Part shown: in pieces, positions 1-10,940 of the stretch
Numbering within the stretch: the stretch's first letter is position 1
Layout: every line of letters begins with the position of its first letter
From: [Phialemoniopsis] sp. UDSM-2020
Taxonomy: Eukaryota; Ascomycota; Sordariomycetes; Thyridiales; Thyridiaceae
Assembly: GCA_018873225.1 (NCBI GenBank)
Contig: JAEILZ010000003.1
Coordinates: forward strand, 62,001-126,000
DNA length: 64,000 bases
Direction of reading: 5' to 3'
Notes under the pieces: generated by a model
What the model was told of the DNA's origin: nothing
Database searches by the model: none
Seen by the model: only the letters and a program-made list of their open reading frames with translations
Translations under genes and position numbers: made by a program

Positions 1-1676
1 CGCTGAGCATGTTGCCGTCGCTCTGCGCAGAGTGCATCTCGGCTACCTCGGGATGTATCCTCATGCACGCGTTCTTCGGCGACGCCCACCCGCCATTGTT
101 CCAGATGATGGTCAGGAACGGTGTCTCGTACTTCTTCGCCATCCAGTAAGCGCAGCTAGGCACTCCGAAGAGCCAAGTTCCGTCACCAGTGAAGGCGACT
201 ACCAGATCATCAGCTCGTGCATGCGCCTGTAAGGCGAGTGAGGCACCGACTGCACCTCCGGCATACCAGCCCAGTGCGCCGCCACCACTTCCAATCAGTG
301 ACAAGGACTGTTCGTGTCGTAGGTGATCTGCCACGTTGCCAAGGTTTGTCGTCGACTCGTTTAAGCCAACGACGCGGAGACCCTGGAAAGCCTCCCGTAG
401 ACGGGACATGAAATGTGGCACAGTGACATTGCCGTCCGCAGGGGCAGTCTCCGCCTTGAGCAGACGGTCTTGTCGTGCATTAAAACGCTGCTTGAGATTC
501 GCCGTGCGGGACTCGATCCTGGCCTTCGTTTCCGACGATGAGAAGGACGAATGTGCTTTCACAGAGGTGGCCAGTTGACTGAGTGCGAGACTCGAATCAA
601 CCTTCCATCTCTTCTCACAGGGCATGGACCACAAGGTTGTGCTCTCTTTCAAAGGATCGCAGTCGAGATGGTAGACGACGGCGTTGGGACTCGGCTTGGA
701 CTGCGCGCCAATCCAAGGCACATCAGAGTCAACGACTAGTACGACATCGGCCTCGGCCAATGCCGGCAGCTGACCTCCTCCATTCCACTGGTGCCCTTGG
801 TGAAGATACGATGTTGTCGGGAAGTTATTGTAAATCGGCGCATTCTCGTGGACTGCGATTGACAAAAGCTCTGCGAGTTGCTTCAACGCCTCAAATCCCT
901 CGGGAGAACGTCCACAGTAGCTGGTGACAATGAGTGGTCTTTCTGCAGCAATCAGTGCACTTGAAAGTACACTTAATGCCTCCGGGGTGAGTCCTTGAGG
1001 TTCTAGTGCCAAGTTCTTGCTTGGATCTTGCGATGCTGGAAGCTGCACCTGGACCTCGATCTGCTCCTCCAGGACTTCACGACTGGCGATGACATATGCA
1101 GGGCCCTGAGGCTCTGACTTGATGAATTGGAGAGCTCTCAACACGATCTGTATGGCATTGTGGGGACGCCGTATTTCATGCTCATACCGCATGTACTGGC
1201 GAACAATTGCCCTTTGGTCGGGAACGTCCTGGATCCAGTGGATATATCTGACTGGTGAGCAGCTACTCTTAGAATTATAAGGGATCACAAACTTACTCGT
1301 TCCTGCTGCCCGTCATCTCACCCTCCATCGTCACAGGCACAGTGCCAGCTAAGATCATGACGGGGATTCGACCTTTGCTGACGTTGTGTACGGCTCCGGC
1401 CAGTCCCTGGGTCCCGCACTCAACATGAACCAGGACTGCTGCTGGCTTGCCGGTCACTTGCGCGAAGCCAGACGCGGCGCTCAAGGCGACCATTTCATTC
1501 GGGGACGTGTAGACCTTGAGCTTTTTGAGCTCTTTACTCGCAAATGTCGATAGGAACGCGGGATGATCGGACCCCAAGTTCACAAACAAATGTGTGATCC
1601 CAGCATCCTCGAGGGCGTGCAGTATGGCCGCTGCGCCGGTCATGCGCTTGTTTGTGGTCTTTCCTGAGGCAGACAT
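1..1676 (-). CDS. Thiamine-diphosphate-dependent 2-oxoacid decarboxylase-like enzyme (3' end outside window)
   Basis: The protein belongs to the thiamine-diphosphate enzyme family that includes benzoylformate decarboxylase, benzaldehyde lyase and acetolactate synthase-like enzymes. Two exons are visible, 1297-1676 and 1-1247, with a 49-base intron (1248-1296; donor GTAAGT, acceptor CAG). The N-terminal domain has the expected cofactor-activating glutamate in SPNEMVALSAASGFAQ (about residue 61). The C-terminal domain has the diphosphate/metal motif GDGTW followed by IIWNNGGW. The open frame continues past position 1, so the C-terminus is missing. I chose the ATG at 1674-1676 because it has a good context and homology begins just after it; the frame is open upstream but that part looks like 5' UTR. 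It is divergent from the aldehyde dehydrogenase at 2261. A benzoylformate or phenylpyruvate type substrate is an inference from this pairing; the exact substrate cannot be read. Confidence 0.88.
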
Positions 1677-2260
1677 GTTGGGCAACCACTCGACAATGAG
1701 GATACTGTTGGGGTGTATCACGATATCTTGGGCTTTGCCTTTGCGAGAGCTAGGAAGATCTCTTCTTCGCCAGGGACCAGTAGTGTTAAGCTTCAAGCGA
1801 GAATCCACGTGCCAGGGAAATGGGGAACAGCCTCTCAATGTATCATCCCAAACCTCGTGATTTCCACAATAGGAAATTAGAAGTATGTCCTGGCTGGATA
1901 CCCCGATTCGGGGCCAATAGGCTGTGGGTTAACCCCGGTGGAAGAATGGTCCCTCCCTGCAGCGAGTAAGCTCGGAAGCATGCAACCGGGCGAACCACTC
2001 GGGCGGGGCGAACAACCTTTCTCCATCTCACCACGAAGTTCTCCGCACAGTAGCTCCAGCAGGTACTCCACCTCGTCAAGCCGAAAGTGTATCTGACAAG
2101 CATAACCCAGTGTTCTCGGTCGGCTTGATGCGATGGTAACCTGGTCTGCAAGTTACTGTATTCATCGCCCAAGTCACTCTTGCTTTTCTCCTTACTCTGT
2201 CCTGCTCTAACTCACCAAGACTGACTACCCACTGTACTCTCAATCAGGAAGATCGCAGTC
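1677..2260. promoter_or_regulatory. Divergent promoter between the ThDP enzyme and the aldehyde dehydrogenase
   Basis: 584 bases separate two start codons on opposite strands. They hold a 13-base inverted repeat CCCCGATTCGGGG (1901-1913), which contains CCG-N3-CGG, the form bound by many Zn2Cys6 regulators, followed at once by CCAAT (1914-1918). A second inverted repeat, TTTCC-N6-GGAAA, lies at 1861-1876. Function as operators is inferred. Confidence 0.5.
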
Positions 2261-3887
2261 ATGGGTTCTGTTGCTAACGGGTCCGGCGCATCGACGTTGT
2301 CCGAGACTCAAAATCTGTACATCGATGGCATCTACAAGTCTAGCTCAGACAATGCTACCTTTGCCGTCAACAACCCCATGACGGGTGAGAAAATCTACGA
2401 TTGCGCCTCTGCCACAGTAGACGACTATGCCTCTGCGATCGACAGCGCGCATGAGGCTTATGCCTCATGGTCCAAGATGGGCCCGTCGGCGCGCCGTCTG
2501 ATCTTTTTGAAGGCAGCCGATATCATGGAGTCTTACATTAACACCGAAGCGCCCGAGATCTTGTCGTCCGAAGTATCAGCAACGAAAAGCTGGATCAAAG
2601 TCAACATCTTCGCCACTGCTGGCATCTTCAGAGAATCGGCAGGTCTGGCAACGCATATCAAGGGAGAGATAGTACCCGCAGACAGGCCTGGGACTACTAT
2701 CTTGGTCGCCAGGGAAGCAGTCGGCGTGGTCTTCGCCATCAGCCCGTGGAATGCTCCTGTCAGTATCAGTCCTCAAAACAGAGAGAGGTATGAGCTAATC
2801 AATCAATCAATCAATAGGTGAACCTGACGGCAAGGGCCATTGCTTGTCCTCTGATCTGCGGCAACACAGTGGTACTGAAGCCATCCGAGTTCAGTCCAAA
2901 GTGCCAACACCTCGTTATCAAAGCTCTTGCTGCCGCGGGTCTACCTAAAGGCGTGCTGAACTTCCTCCCGACCAGCCCGGAGCGAGCTCCACAGGTCACC
3001 GAGTTTGCTGTGAAGCACCCGAAGGTCCTGCGTGTAAACTTTACTGGAAGTGACAGGGTGGGCAAGATCATTGCGGGCTGGGCGGCCACGTGTCTGAAGC
3101 GATGCGTCCTTGAACTGGGCGGCAAAGCTCCAGTCCTGGTGCTGGCCGACGCGAACATCGAGGATGCTGTCGAGGCCGTTGTCTTTGGGGCGCTTTCCAA
3201 CAGTGGTCAAATCTGCATGTCGACAGAGCGCATCATTGTCCATAAGTCAATCGCCAAAGATTTCAAGGAGAAGCTGCTCGCCTGCGTCAAGTCGCTCAAG
3301 ACCGGCAACCACATGGACGACGACGGTGTGTCCATCTCCGGACTCTTCACCCCTGCATCAGCCGCCCGAGTCCTCGGCCTGGTTCAAGGGGCTGTGGATG
3401 GCGGCGCCACGCTGCTCACGGGTGACTTGAAAATCACTGGGCCGAACAAGACGATCATGGCGCCGCACATCCTCGAGGGCGTCAGTCGAGACATGGACAT
3501 CTACCACAAGGAGACCTTTGGTCCTACGCTGTTCATTGCCGAATTTGACACTGACGAGGAAGCCATTGCATTGGCCAATGACAGCGAGTTCTCCCTATGC
3601 GCGAGCGTCTTCTCCCGCGATGTGCTGAGAGCGATGGACGTCGCAAGACAGGTGAGGTCCGGAAGCTGTCATGTCAATGGACCGACAGTCTACGTCGAGT
3701 CAACCTTACCCAACGTATTTACCCCCATCGAAACCCCTTCCCTCATGACAGGACGCTGATTTATCTGTAGGGAGGCACTGGTGGCAGCAGTGGTTACGGA
3801 AGGTTTGGAGGTATCGCTGGTGTGGAAGAGTTCACAGAGCGCAAGATCATCAGCTTGGCGAGACCGGGGATGAAGTATCCCTTCTGA
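2261..3887 (+). CDS. NAD(P)-dependent aldehyde dehydrogenase
   Basis: Oxidises an aldehyde to a carboxylate. Three exons, 2261-2758, 2818-3714 and 3771-3887, give 503 residues, the normal family length. Visible catalytic parts are SPWNAP (Asn164), LELGGK (general base Glu265) and the nucleophile in NSGQICMST (Cys299). The C-terminus has the usual GYGRFGG motif, which is only recovered by splicing out 3715-3770; the unspliced frame stops early at 3757-3759. The first intron carries a short AATC repeat. The sequence resembles fungal salicylaldehyde/vanillin/benzaldehyde dehydrogenases, but substrate is not proven. It shares its promoter with the ThDP enzyme, which would supply an aldehyde. Confidence 0.93.
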
Positions 3888-4843
3888 TCAACAAGCTGCT
3901 GACAGAACGAGGGATGAAGGAGCTACGGTCCGTCAGTGCCCATGCATCGATCACCGATCAGCACGCGGAGAGGTTGGGCCGGACAGCGGCTTGTGGTGCC
4001 GGATCCGCGTGGATGGGACCCAACGTAGAGAGCAAACATGACATCGGCATGGTCCGCTTTTGGAACAGAGATGACCAGACGACTCATTGATTTACTGGGC
4101 CTACGTGGCAGGACGAGGTGCTAAATGCTGCCCGCCGAGCTACTGTTTGAGATGAGCCCCACGACGGCGCCGTGCTAGCGATGGTGAATGTGGTGATTTG
4201 GCGCCCCCTTTGGTATGGAAACTTTCGTAAACATGCCCTAAATGGATAGCCTTTGTGGCCAAAGGGGAAATCCCATGTAGTGCTACGTCAGCGGCACCAC
4301 AATGCCGTTCAGCTCCCGGGCGATCACCTCACATTCCTCCGCCGCCTGGCGTCCAATCGTCTCCATGCTATTTGTGTTTTTGCGTGGTATGGCATTCTTT
4401 CTCCAATACCATAGATCAATCGAGTCTCTGACCTCGATCGACTGCAGAATGAATGTGGATGCCATGAAAGCCCAGACAAATAGTCTCTTTCTACTTCGTA
4501 TGGTCTGATTTGCTATGGCCGTCATAGGTGTCAAAGAATGTGGGGGGATTCCACACCAAGAGATAGGCCGGCCTTTGACTTTTGTCTATGCGAGTAAGGG
4601 ATTCTAGTGTTGCGAAGCGATGACGCATGTGTGTGTGTGCAGCCCATTGCTCTGTTTGATATCGAATATTATATACCGGAGCCAACGGGCGTGTCTCGAC
4701 GTCTGCCGAATACTACGCTTTCTCCCCGCAAACTTTACGCGATCAAGTAATGAGTTTTCGAATACAGCCGTGGACTATCAGGTCATAGCACGTTCGAAGT
4801 GTGGTCACGGTCTATCAACTACCTGTCAAATATCACCACAAGC
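3888..4843. other. Intergenic, no convincing gene
   Basis: Holds the 3' flank of the dehydrogenase and the 5' flank of the aquaporin. One 83-codon open frame on the minus strand (4283-4534) encodes a short hydrophobic stretch, but I recognise nothing in it and found no flanking exons. Confidence 0.4.
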
Positions 4844-5936
4844 ATGGCATCTCGGAGGCCCGGGGCCTTTTCGGCCTGGTCCGGCAGCCGGAATATCCTA
4901 TCCGGGGATGACACGGCCACAACGAACTCCCGGCGGCTGGGCTGGCTCAACATCTTGCCGTTTTCTGTCAAGAACCATGCGGTGGCAATGATCAGCGAGT
5001 TTGTCGGTACTTTCATGTTTCTGCTATTCGCTTTCGGTGGCACAAATGTCGTGAACACGGCCCCGGCCGATGCTCAGCCTGCAGACCTTGCTGCGAACCC
5101 CGCGAAGTTGCTCTACATAGCACTGTGTTTTGGGTTCTCACTTGCCGTAAATGCGTGGGTCTTCTTCCGGATAAGTGGCGGGCTTTTCAATCCAGCAGTG
5201 ACGCTTGGCTTGATGATAGTTGGCGGTGTTGAGTACATCCGGGGCGCGTTGATTATGATAAGTCAGCTCATCGGAGGCATCGCGGCGGCAGCCGTGGTGT
5301 CAGGTATCTTGCCTGGACCTTTGGCAGTCTCTACCGATCTCGGGGGCGGGACCTCGGTAGTTCAGGGACTATTCCTCGAGATGTTCCTCACTGCGCAGCT
5401 GGTCTTTACAATCTTCATGCTGGCCAACGAGAAACATCGGGCGACTTTCATCGCACCTGTGGGAATTGGTCTGTCATTGTTCATCGCAGAGCTGATGTAA
5501 GTCCCTCACGTCCTATCAATGTTCACCATCCGGCATATACTGATCATAGAATAGGGGCGTCTACTATACCGGAGGTAGTCTCAACCCGGCTCGATCCTTC
5601 GGTCCCGCCGTGGTCACTGGTCATTTCGATGGTTACCATTGGATCTACTGGGTTGGTCCAGTCCTAGGTGCACTGGTTGCGTCTGGGTTCTACCTGTTGG
5701 TCAAGTCCCTCGAATACGAAAGCGTCAACCCGCAGCAAGACGACACAGGCGAAGCCACAGTACCAACAGACATTCTATCCAATGCGGAGATAAGACGTAT
5801 CGACAGTTTGGTATCGGGCAACTCAAGGCCCACATCAGATCCTCGTGGCACTTTCAGCGAAGACGCTGGGGTAAACGGAAGAGGGTTCGACAGGGGTCCG
5901 GACATGGAGTCTGGCCGGCACAAGATGCCAGGCTAA
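4844..5936 (+). CDS. Aquaporin / MIP-family channel
   Basis: Membrane channel for water or small neutral solutes. Two exons, 4844-5496 and 5555-5936, give 344 residues. Both pore signatures are intact: FNPAVT in the first half and LNPARS in the second, with the selectivity-filter arginine directly after the second NPA. Six membrane helices can be placed between about residues 45 and 290. The last 70 or so residues form a polar cytoplasmic tail. The frame is also open from an ATG at 4799, which would add 15 residues; I prefer MASRRPG at 4844. The intact NPA boxes and short loops fit an orthodox aquaporin rather than an Fps1-type glycerol channel. Confidence 0.92.
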
Positions 5937-6326
5937 CGATTCTCATGAACGATGTGTTGGTGGAGGTGGGATGAGGGAGACAGGCGGATATAACACATTT
6001 GGGAAACACTCGGCTTACAGAATGTGACCATGACTATGAAATATTAGCAATAGCGTACATTGTGATATATGCATGTTGTACCAATCACAATCCGTTCTGG
6101 CTTGAACTCAGTTTGGAGGAGAAGGGTAAAGAGGCAGCGCTTATTAATTGCCCGTGCTAGTCGCGTCATGATCTTCCTCCGTCGAGACTCCGCACTTCCG
6201 TCCTCCCCGCACCTCCGGCCTGAAGCTCCAACTCAACATTGCCTCAGCTCAGCGACTTTACCAAATCTCCCAACAAATACGAGATCTCTTAACAGATAAA
6301 CAATTTGGTCAGAATAGCCAGTCGAC
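5937..6326. other. Intergenic between aquaporin and DUF427 gene
   Basis: 3' flank of the aquaporin and 5' flank of the DUF427 gene. Nothing else recognised. Confidence 0.5.
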
Positions 6327-7261
6327 ATGCCGATACCATCAAATCTCGCGTGAGTGCTTCAAGTCCTTTCCCACATGAACCCTCAGGTTCAACTGACATT
6401 TCTTCTAGACTCCCGGAATTGGCCGCCGCCATTGCGAAGGAAGGACCGGACAAGCACGAGCCGGCCAAGAGACGTGTGAGGGGCGTTCTTGGTGACCGCT
6501 TCATTTTCGATACTCTCGAGGCCGAGTATGTTTGGGAGCATCGGTATTGTTAGTTGCAAACGCACACTCGACTACCTGAGCCTTGGCTAACCTTCAGTAG
6601 ATCCGCAATTCTACATCCCCCTGGAAGCGCTCGAGGAAGGTCCAGGTGAGATTTCCAAGGATGGGCCGAGCGGTAAAGGGTACTGGATCGGCAGTCTTGC
6701 GGTCGGCAAGAGAAAGACGAGGCTTGTTTGCTTTGAAGGAGGCGAGCTCGACAAATTGGTCAAGATCACTGCAGGCTATTTAGGTAAGGATCGTTAAACA
6801 TCCTCATAGGCTGCTACTCGTGCTTAGTACTGATACGAATCTTTTTAGATGCCTGGTTCGTGGAAGACGAGAAGCTGCTGGGGCCGCACCCCAAGGATCC
6901 GTATAAGAGGATCGAATGCGTGCACTCTTCGCGAGAGATACGCATCGAAGTCGACGGCCAGGTCGTGGCACGGAGCAGCAGCAACGTCTTTCTCTTTGAG
7001 ACGATGCTACGGACGCGGTACTACTTGCCTCAGACGGCCCTTGTTGATCGCAGTATGCTTAAAGACAGTCCCAGCGGGTCATTCTGCCCCTACAAAGGAC
7101 AAGCCAAGTACTACTCGCTCAAGGTTGGCGAGAAGGAGATCGAGGATGCTATTTGGTACTATGACTATCCGCTACCTGAGTCTGCCGCAGTGCAGGGGAT
7201 GCTGTGCTTCTACAATGAGAAGGTAGATGTCTTTCTGGACGGTGTCAAGGAGGAGAAGTAG
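6327..7261 (+). CDS. DUF427 domain protein
   Basis: Four exons, 6327-6349, 6409-6548, 6601-6783 and 6849-7261, give 252 residues. The first exon has only 23 bases; an in-frame TAG at 6315-6317 supports this start. The last exon is a clear DUF427 domain: an IEVDGQVVARS start, LFETMLRTRYYLP, then CPYKGQAKYYS and a final FYNEKVDVFLDG. The N-terminal half contains a second, more diverged copy of the same fold (RFIFDTLEAEYVWEHRYYPQFYIP), so the protein looks like a tandem DUF427. The biochemical role of DUF427 is not established as far as I know, and nothing around the gene points to one. Confidence 0.85.
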
Positions 7262-8042
7262 TCATTTTCGAGGCAGTGTCTTTCACAATAATGATGGTAT
7301 TGAATAATGCAGGGCTCTGTTCCAGAAGTAGAGTCTTCAGTTCCAAATTGAATCTCATCCATGTTCCAGCATCCGGAGATGTGAATCGGTAGGTAGTTAG
7401 ACTACACAAAACCCCAGTCCATCATCATCCCAACATGAAGGGATGAATGGATGGCACAATCTGGCCGGCGATCAGTGGGCCAGCGTAGCATCCCATGCTG
7501 CACTTCCTCCACTAAGCTGGTCCAGTTCCAGGCGGGGTCTCGTCTGTGACCTCGCTAACACGAGGTCAAAGCTTGCTCCAGCGGCTGTAACAGTGGAGAA
7601 ACCTCCACTGCATTGCCGCCTCCACATCCTGGATCCCAGGATCTCACCCCCCACCATTTGGCACTGGAAGCTCGGCATCCCAGCTGGAGCACAGCTTTCT
7701 TCATGGGCTTGTGGGAATGGGGTGCCTCTTTCTTTTTTGACATTTACTCCTCTCAAGCAAACACAGCTGCTTCTCTGTGAACTAAACTGCATAAATTTGC
7801 ATGGAGAGCTGGTAATATTCACTGCCAATTGAGCGCTCCCGTCGACACCTTGTCTTGGAGAAAGCTCTTCCGATTGAGTCTGTGGCACGTGTGGCTTGCC
7901 TCCGACTCGAGCACCTCCGCATGACTGCTGCTACCGTGAGGATCACCTCTCTACAAGACCGTCCTTCATATCAATTGACCAGTGCCTAGACCCCTCAAAC
8001 GCATGCAGCGCTTTAGCCTCGGTCTGGTTCCATTCGCACAGC
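7262..8042. other. Intergenic and probable 5' UTR of the GH3 gene
   Basis: About 780 bases without a supported gene. The frame of the next gene is open upstream to 7896, but without an ATG, so it is treated as leader. Confidence 0.5.
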
Positions 8043-10940
8043 ATGGATCCATCGGCTAAAGGCCTACTCGGCCACCGGGACAAGTCCCGTCCTTCCTACG
8101 AGCTCGACGAGCGTACCTCCTCCGACAGCGAGTCCGACCTCGATGCTACCGAATTCCTCACCTCCGACCCTATATCCTCTCCGTCGCGCTCCAACTCGGG
8201 CTCCTCGAAACCTACATTCCTCCAGCAGCAGCGGCTACGGCAAAGATGGCGCTTCTTCTCCCTGCGCCGCCCGCGCTCCAAATGCTGCATCGCCGTCCTC
8301 GTCGTCCTCGGCGTGCTCTTCGTCCTCATACTAGCGAGCGGCGGGTTCGTGTACAAGAAATACAATGAGGAGCCTCCCTACGGACAGTCGCCGCCGTGGT
8401 ACCCGACCCCTAAAGGTGGCACCAGCAAGCTCTGGGAGGACAGCTACAAGAAGGCCGCCGAGATGGTCAGCCAAATGACGCTCCCGGAGAAGATCAATGT
8501 TACGACAGGTACAGGCTGGATGATGGGCCTCGCAGTCGGCGCCACAGGCTCGGCTTTGCGAGTCGGATTCCCTCAGCTGCAGCTTCAGGACGGCCCGCTA
8601 GGCATCAGAGGAGCAGACAATGCGACGGCTTTCCCAGCCGGGATCACCGTCGGCGCTACATGGAACAAGGAGCTGATGTTCGCCCGGGGCAAAGCGCATG
8701 CGCAAGAAGCCCATGCCAAGGGCATTCACGTCATCTTGGGTCCTGCCATTGGCCCTCTCGGGCGCATGCCCGCCGGAGGGCGCAATTGGGAAGGGTTCGG
8801 GCCAGATCCGTACCTACAGGGCATCGCCGGCGCCCAGACGATCCGCGGCATTCAGAGCGAGGGCATCATGGCGACAATCAAGCACTTTGTGGCCAACGAG
8901 CAGGAACACTTTCGCCAGCCCTGGGAATGGGGCCTCCCGCACGCGATGAGCACCAACATCGACGACCGCACTCTCCACGAAATCTACGCTTGGCCATTCG
9001 CCGACGCCATCCACGCCGGCGTGGCGAGCGTCATGTGCAGCTACAACATGGTCAACAACAGCTACGCCTGTGACAACTCGAAGCTTCTGAACGGCATACT
9101 CAAGGACGAGATGGGCTTCCAGGGCTTCATCATGAGCGACTGGCTCGCCCAGCGGAGTGGTGTCGCTAGTGCGCTGGCTGGCTTGGACATGACGATGCCG
9201 GGAGACGGACTGAAGTGGCAAGACGGCAAGTCGCTGTGGGGGCCAGAGCTCAGCAGGGCTGTCTTGAACGGCTCTGTTCCCATGGATCGCCTCAACGACA
9301 TGGCCACGCGAATCGTCGCCGCCTGGTATCAGCTCGGCCAGGACGACAAGAATAAGTTCGACAATAAAGGACCCAACTTTTCCTCCTGGTCCCACGAGAA
9401 GATGGGCGTCCATTTCCCCGGCAGCCCTTCGCCGCAGGACGAAGTCGAGATCAACAAATACGTGCCCGCCCAGGCCAACCACGCAGAGATCGCTCGTCAG
9501 GTTGCCAGCGAAGGCACAGTGCTCCTCAAGAACGACAACTGCCTTCCCATCTCCCGCGACGGGGCCACGGGCATCAACGGCCAGCGGAGAAAGCGCGACG
9601 GATCAAAGCTGAAGCTTGGGATCTTCGGTGAAGACGCCGGCCCGGGCCGTGGAGCAAACTACTGCAAGGATCGGGGCTGCAACCAAGGAACGCTCGGCAT
9701 GGGCTGGGGTTCAGGCGCCGTTGAGTACCCGTACCTCGTCCCGCCCGTCGACGCGCTTCGCCAAGGGTTCGACAGCAGCAAAGTCGAGCTGAGCGAGTAT
9801 TTGACCAACACTCCCCCGTTCAACAAGGACTCGAACATTCTCGGCGACAAGGACATCTGCATGGTGTTTGGGAACGCAGACTCTGGGGAGGGCTACATGG
9901 CTTGGGGCAGCGTGGGAGGTGACCGCAACGATCTCTTCCTGCAAAAGGGCGGCGACGACCTGATCAAGAAGGTGGCCGAGGGCTGTGGCGGCGGCAAGGG
10001 CCAGACGATCGTCGTGATTCACTCGGTCGGCCCCGTCGTCATGGACCGCTGGGTCAATCTCCCTACCGTCAAGGCTGTCCTGCAAGCCAACCTTCCCGGC
10101 CAAGAGAGCGGTAACGCCCTCGCGGAGCTCATCTTCGGCGACACGAGCCCCAGCGGCAAGCTTCCCTACACCATCGGCAAGTCTCTCGACGACTACGGCC
10201 CGGGCGCCAAGATCATGTACCTCCCCAACGGCGTCATTCCGCAGCAGGACTTCACCGAGGGCCTCTACATAGACTACCGGCATTTCGACAAGTACAACAT
10301 CGAGCCGCGGTTCCCCTTCGGCCACGGCCTGTCCTACACGACCTTCGATCTCTCGAATCTGGTCATCAAGTCCCTCAAGGACAAGTCGGTCTTGCCTGCG
10401 CCCCGACCCAACCCTGGCGCGACGCCGCCCGAGTACGACAATGCCATCCCCGACTCCAAAGAAGCGCTGTTCCCGCCCGACATCCGCAAGATCGAGAAGT
10501 ATGTCTACCCGTACCTGGACAGCGTGGACGGCATCAACACCTCCAAGCCGTACCCGCTGCCCGACGGCTACGATATCGTGCAGCCGCCCTCGGGCGCGGG
10601 AGGCGACCAAGGCGGCAACCCTGACCTCTGGGAAACGTACCTGCGCGTCACGGTGAATGTACATAACACGGGGAAGCGGGCCGGCAAGGTGGTGCCGCAG
10701 CTGTATGTGGCCTATCCCCAGGGCGGCGGGGGCACGGACTACCCCGTGAAAGTCCTGCGTGGATTCGAAAAGGTGCTTCTCAAGCCCGGAGAGAAGAAGA
10801 CGGTCGAGTTCAACCTGACGAGACGGGACCTTAGCTACTGGGACGTGTACAACCAGAACTGGATGGTGGTCATGGGTGGTCAGTACACGTTGTTGGTCGG
10901 GCAGAGTTCGCGGGATACCCCGTTGTCAGGAAAATGGTGA
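8043..10940 (+). CDS. Membrane-anchored GH3 beta-glucosidase (type II)
   Basis: Hydrolyses beta-glucosidic bonds, probably of cello-oligosaccharides, at the cell surface. A single exon encodes 965 residues. Residues 1-80 form a Ser/Asp-rich cytoplasmic tail; residues 81-104 (CCIAVLVVLGVLFVLILASG) form one membrane helix; the rest is outside. The GH3 TIM barrel has the catalytic nucleophile Asp366 in GFIMSDWLAQ and the usual KHFVANEQE motif. A second alpha/beta domain and a C-terminal fibronectin III-like domain (KVLRGFEKVLLKPGEKKTVEF) follow. Layout and length match the Aspergillus bglE-type transmembrane beta-glucosidases. Between the second and third domains lies a Pro/Asp-rich insert (about residues 785-850) of unknown role. 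Confidence 0.93.
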   Translation: MDPSAKGLLGHRDKSRPSYELDERTSSDSESDLDATEFLTSDPISSPSRSNSGSSKPTFLQQQRLRQRWRFFSLRRPRSKCCIAVLVVLGVLFVLILASGGFVYKKYNEEPPYGQSPPWYPTPKGGTSKLWEDSYKKAAEMVSQMTLPEKINVTTGTGWMMGLAVGATGSALRVGFPQLQLQDGPLGIRGADNATAFPAGITVGATWNKELMFARGKAHAQEAHAKGIHVILGPAIGPLGRMPAGGRNWEGFGPDPYLQGIAGAQTIRGIQSEGIMATIKHFVANEQEHFRQPWEWGLPHAMSTNIDDRTLHEIYAWPFADAIHAGVASVMCSYNMVNNSYACDNSKLLNGILKDEMGFQGFIMSDWLAQRSGVASALAGLDMTMPGDGLKWQDGKSLWGPELSRAVLNGSVPMDRLNDMATRIVAAWYQLGQDDKNKFDNKGPNFSSWSHEKMGVHFPGSPSPQDEVEINKYVPAQANHAEIARQVASEGTVLLKNDNCLPISRDGATGINGQRRKRDGSKLKLGIFGEDAGPGRGANYCKDRGCNQGTLGMGWGSGAVEYPYLVPPVDALRQGFDSSKVELSEYLTNTPPFNKDSNILGDKDICMVFGNADSGEGYMAWGSVGGDRNDLFLQKGGDDLIKKVAEGCGGGKGQTIVVIHSVGPVVMDRWVNLPTVKAVLQANLPGQESGNALAELIFGDTSPSGKLPYTIGKSLDDYGPGAKIMYLPNGVIPQQDFTEGLYIDYRHFDKYNIEPRFPFGHGLSYTTFDLSNLVIKSLKDKSVLPAPRPNPGATPPEYDNAIPDSKEALFPPDIRKIEKYVYPYLDSVDGINTSKPYPLPDGYDIVQPPSGAGGDQGGNPDLWETYLRVTVNVHNTGKRAGKVVPQLYVAYPQGGGGTDYPVKVLRGFEKVLLKPGEKKTVEFNLTRRDLSYWDVYNQNWMVVMGGQYTLLVGQSSRDTPLSGKW

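Noticed and set aside
4283..4534. 83-codon minus-strand frame with a hydrophobic segment
   Set aside because: No recognisable family and no supporting exons; kept only as a note in the intergenic entry.
9711..10664. Long minus-strand open frames inside the GH3 gene (also 8814-9482)
   Set aside because: Same antisense shadow effect; the plus strand encodes an intact GH3 enzyme.
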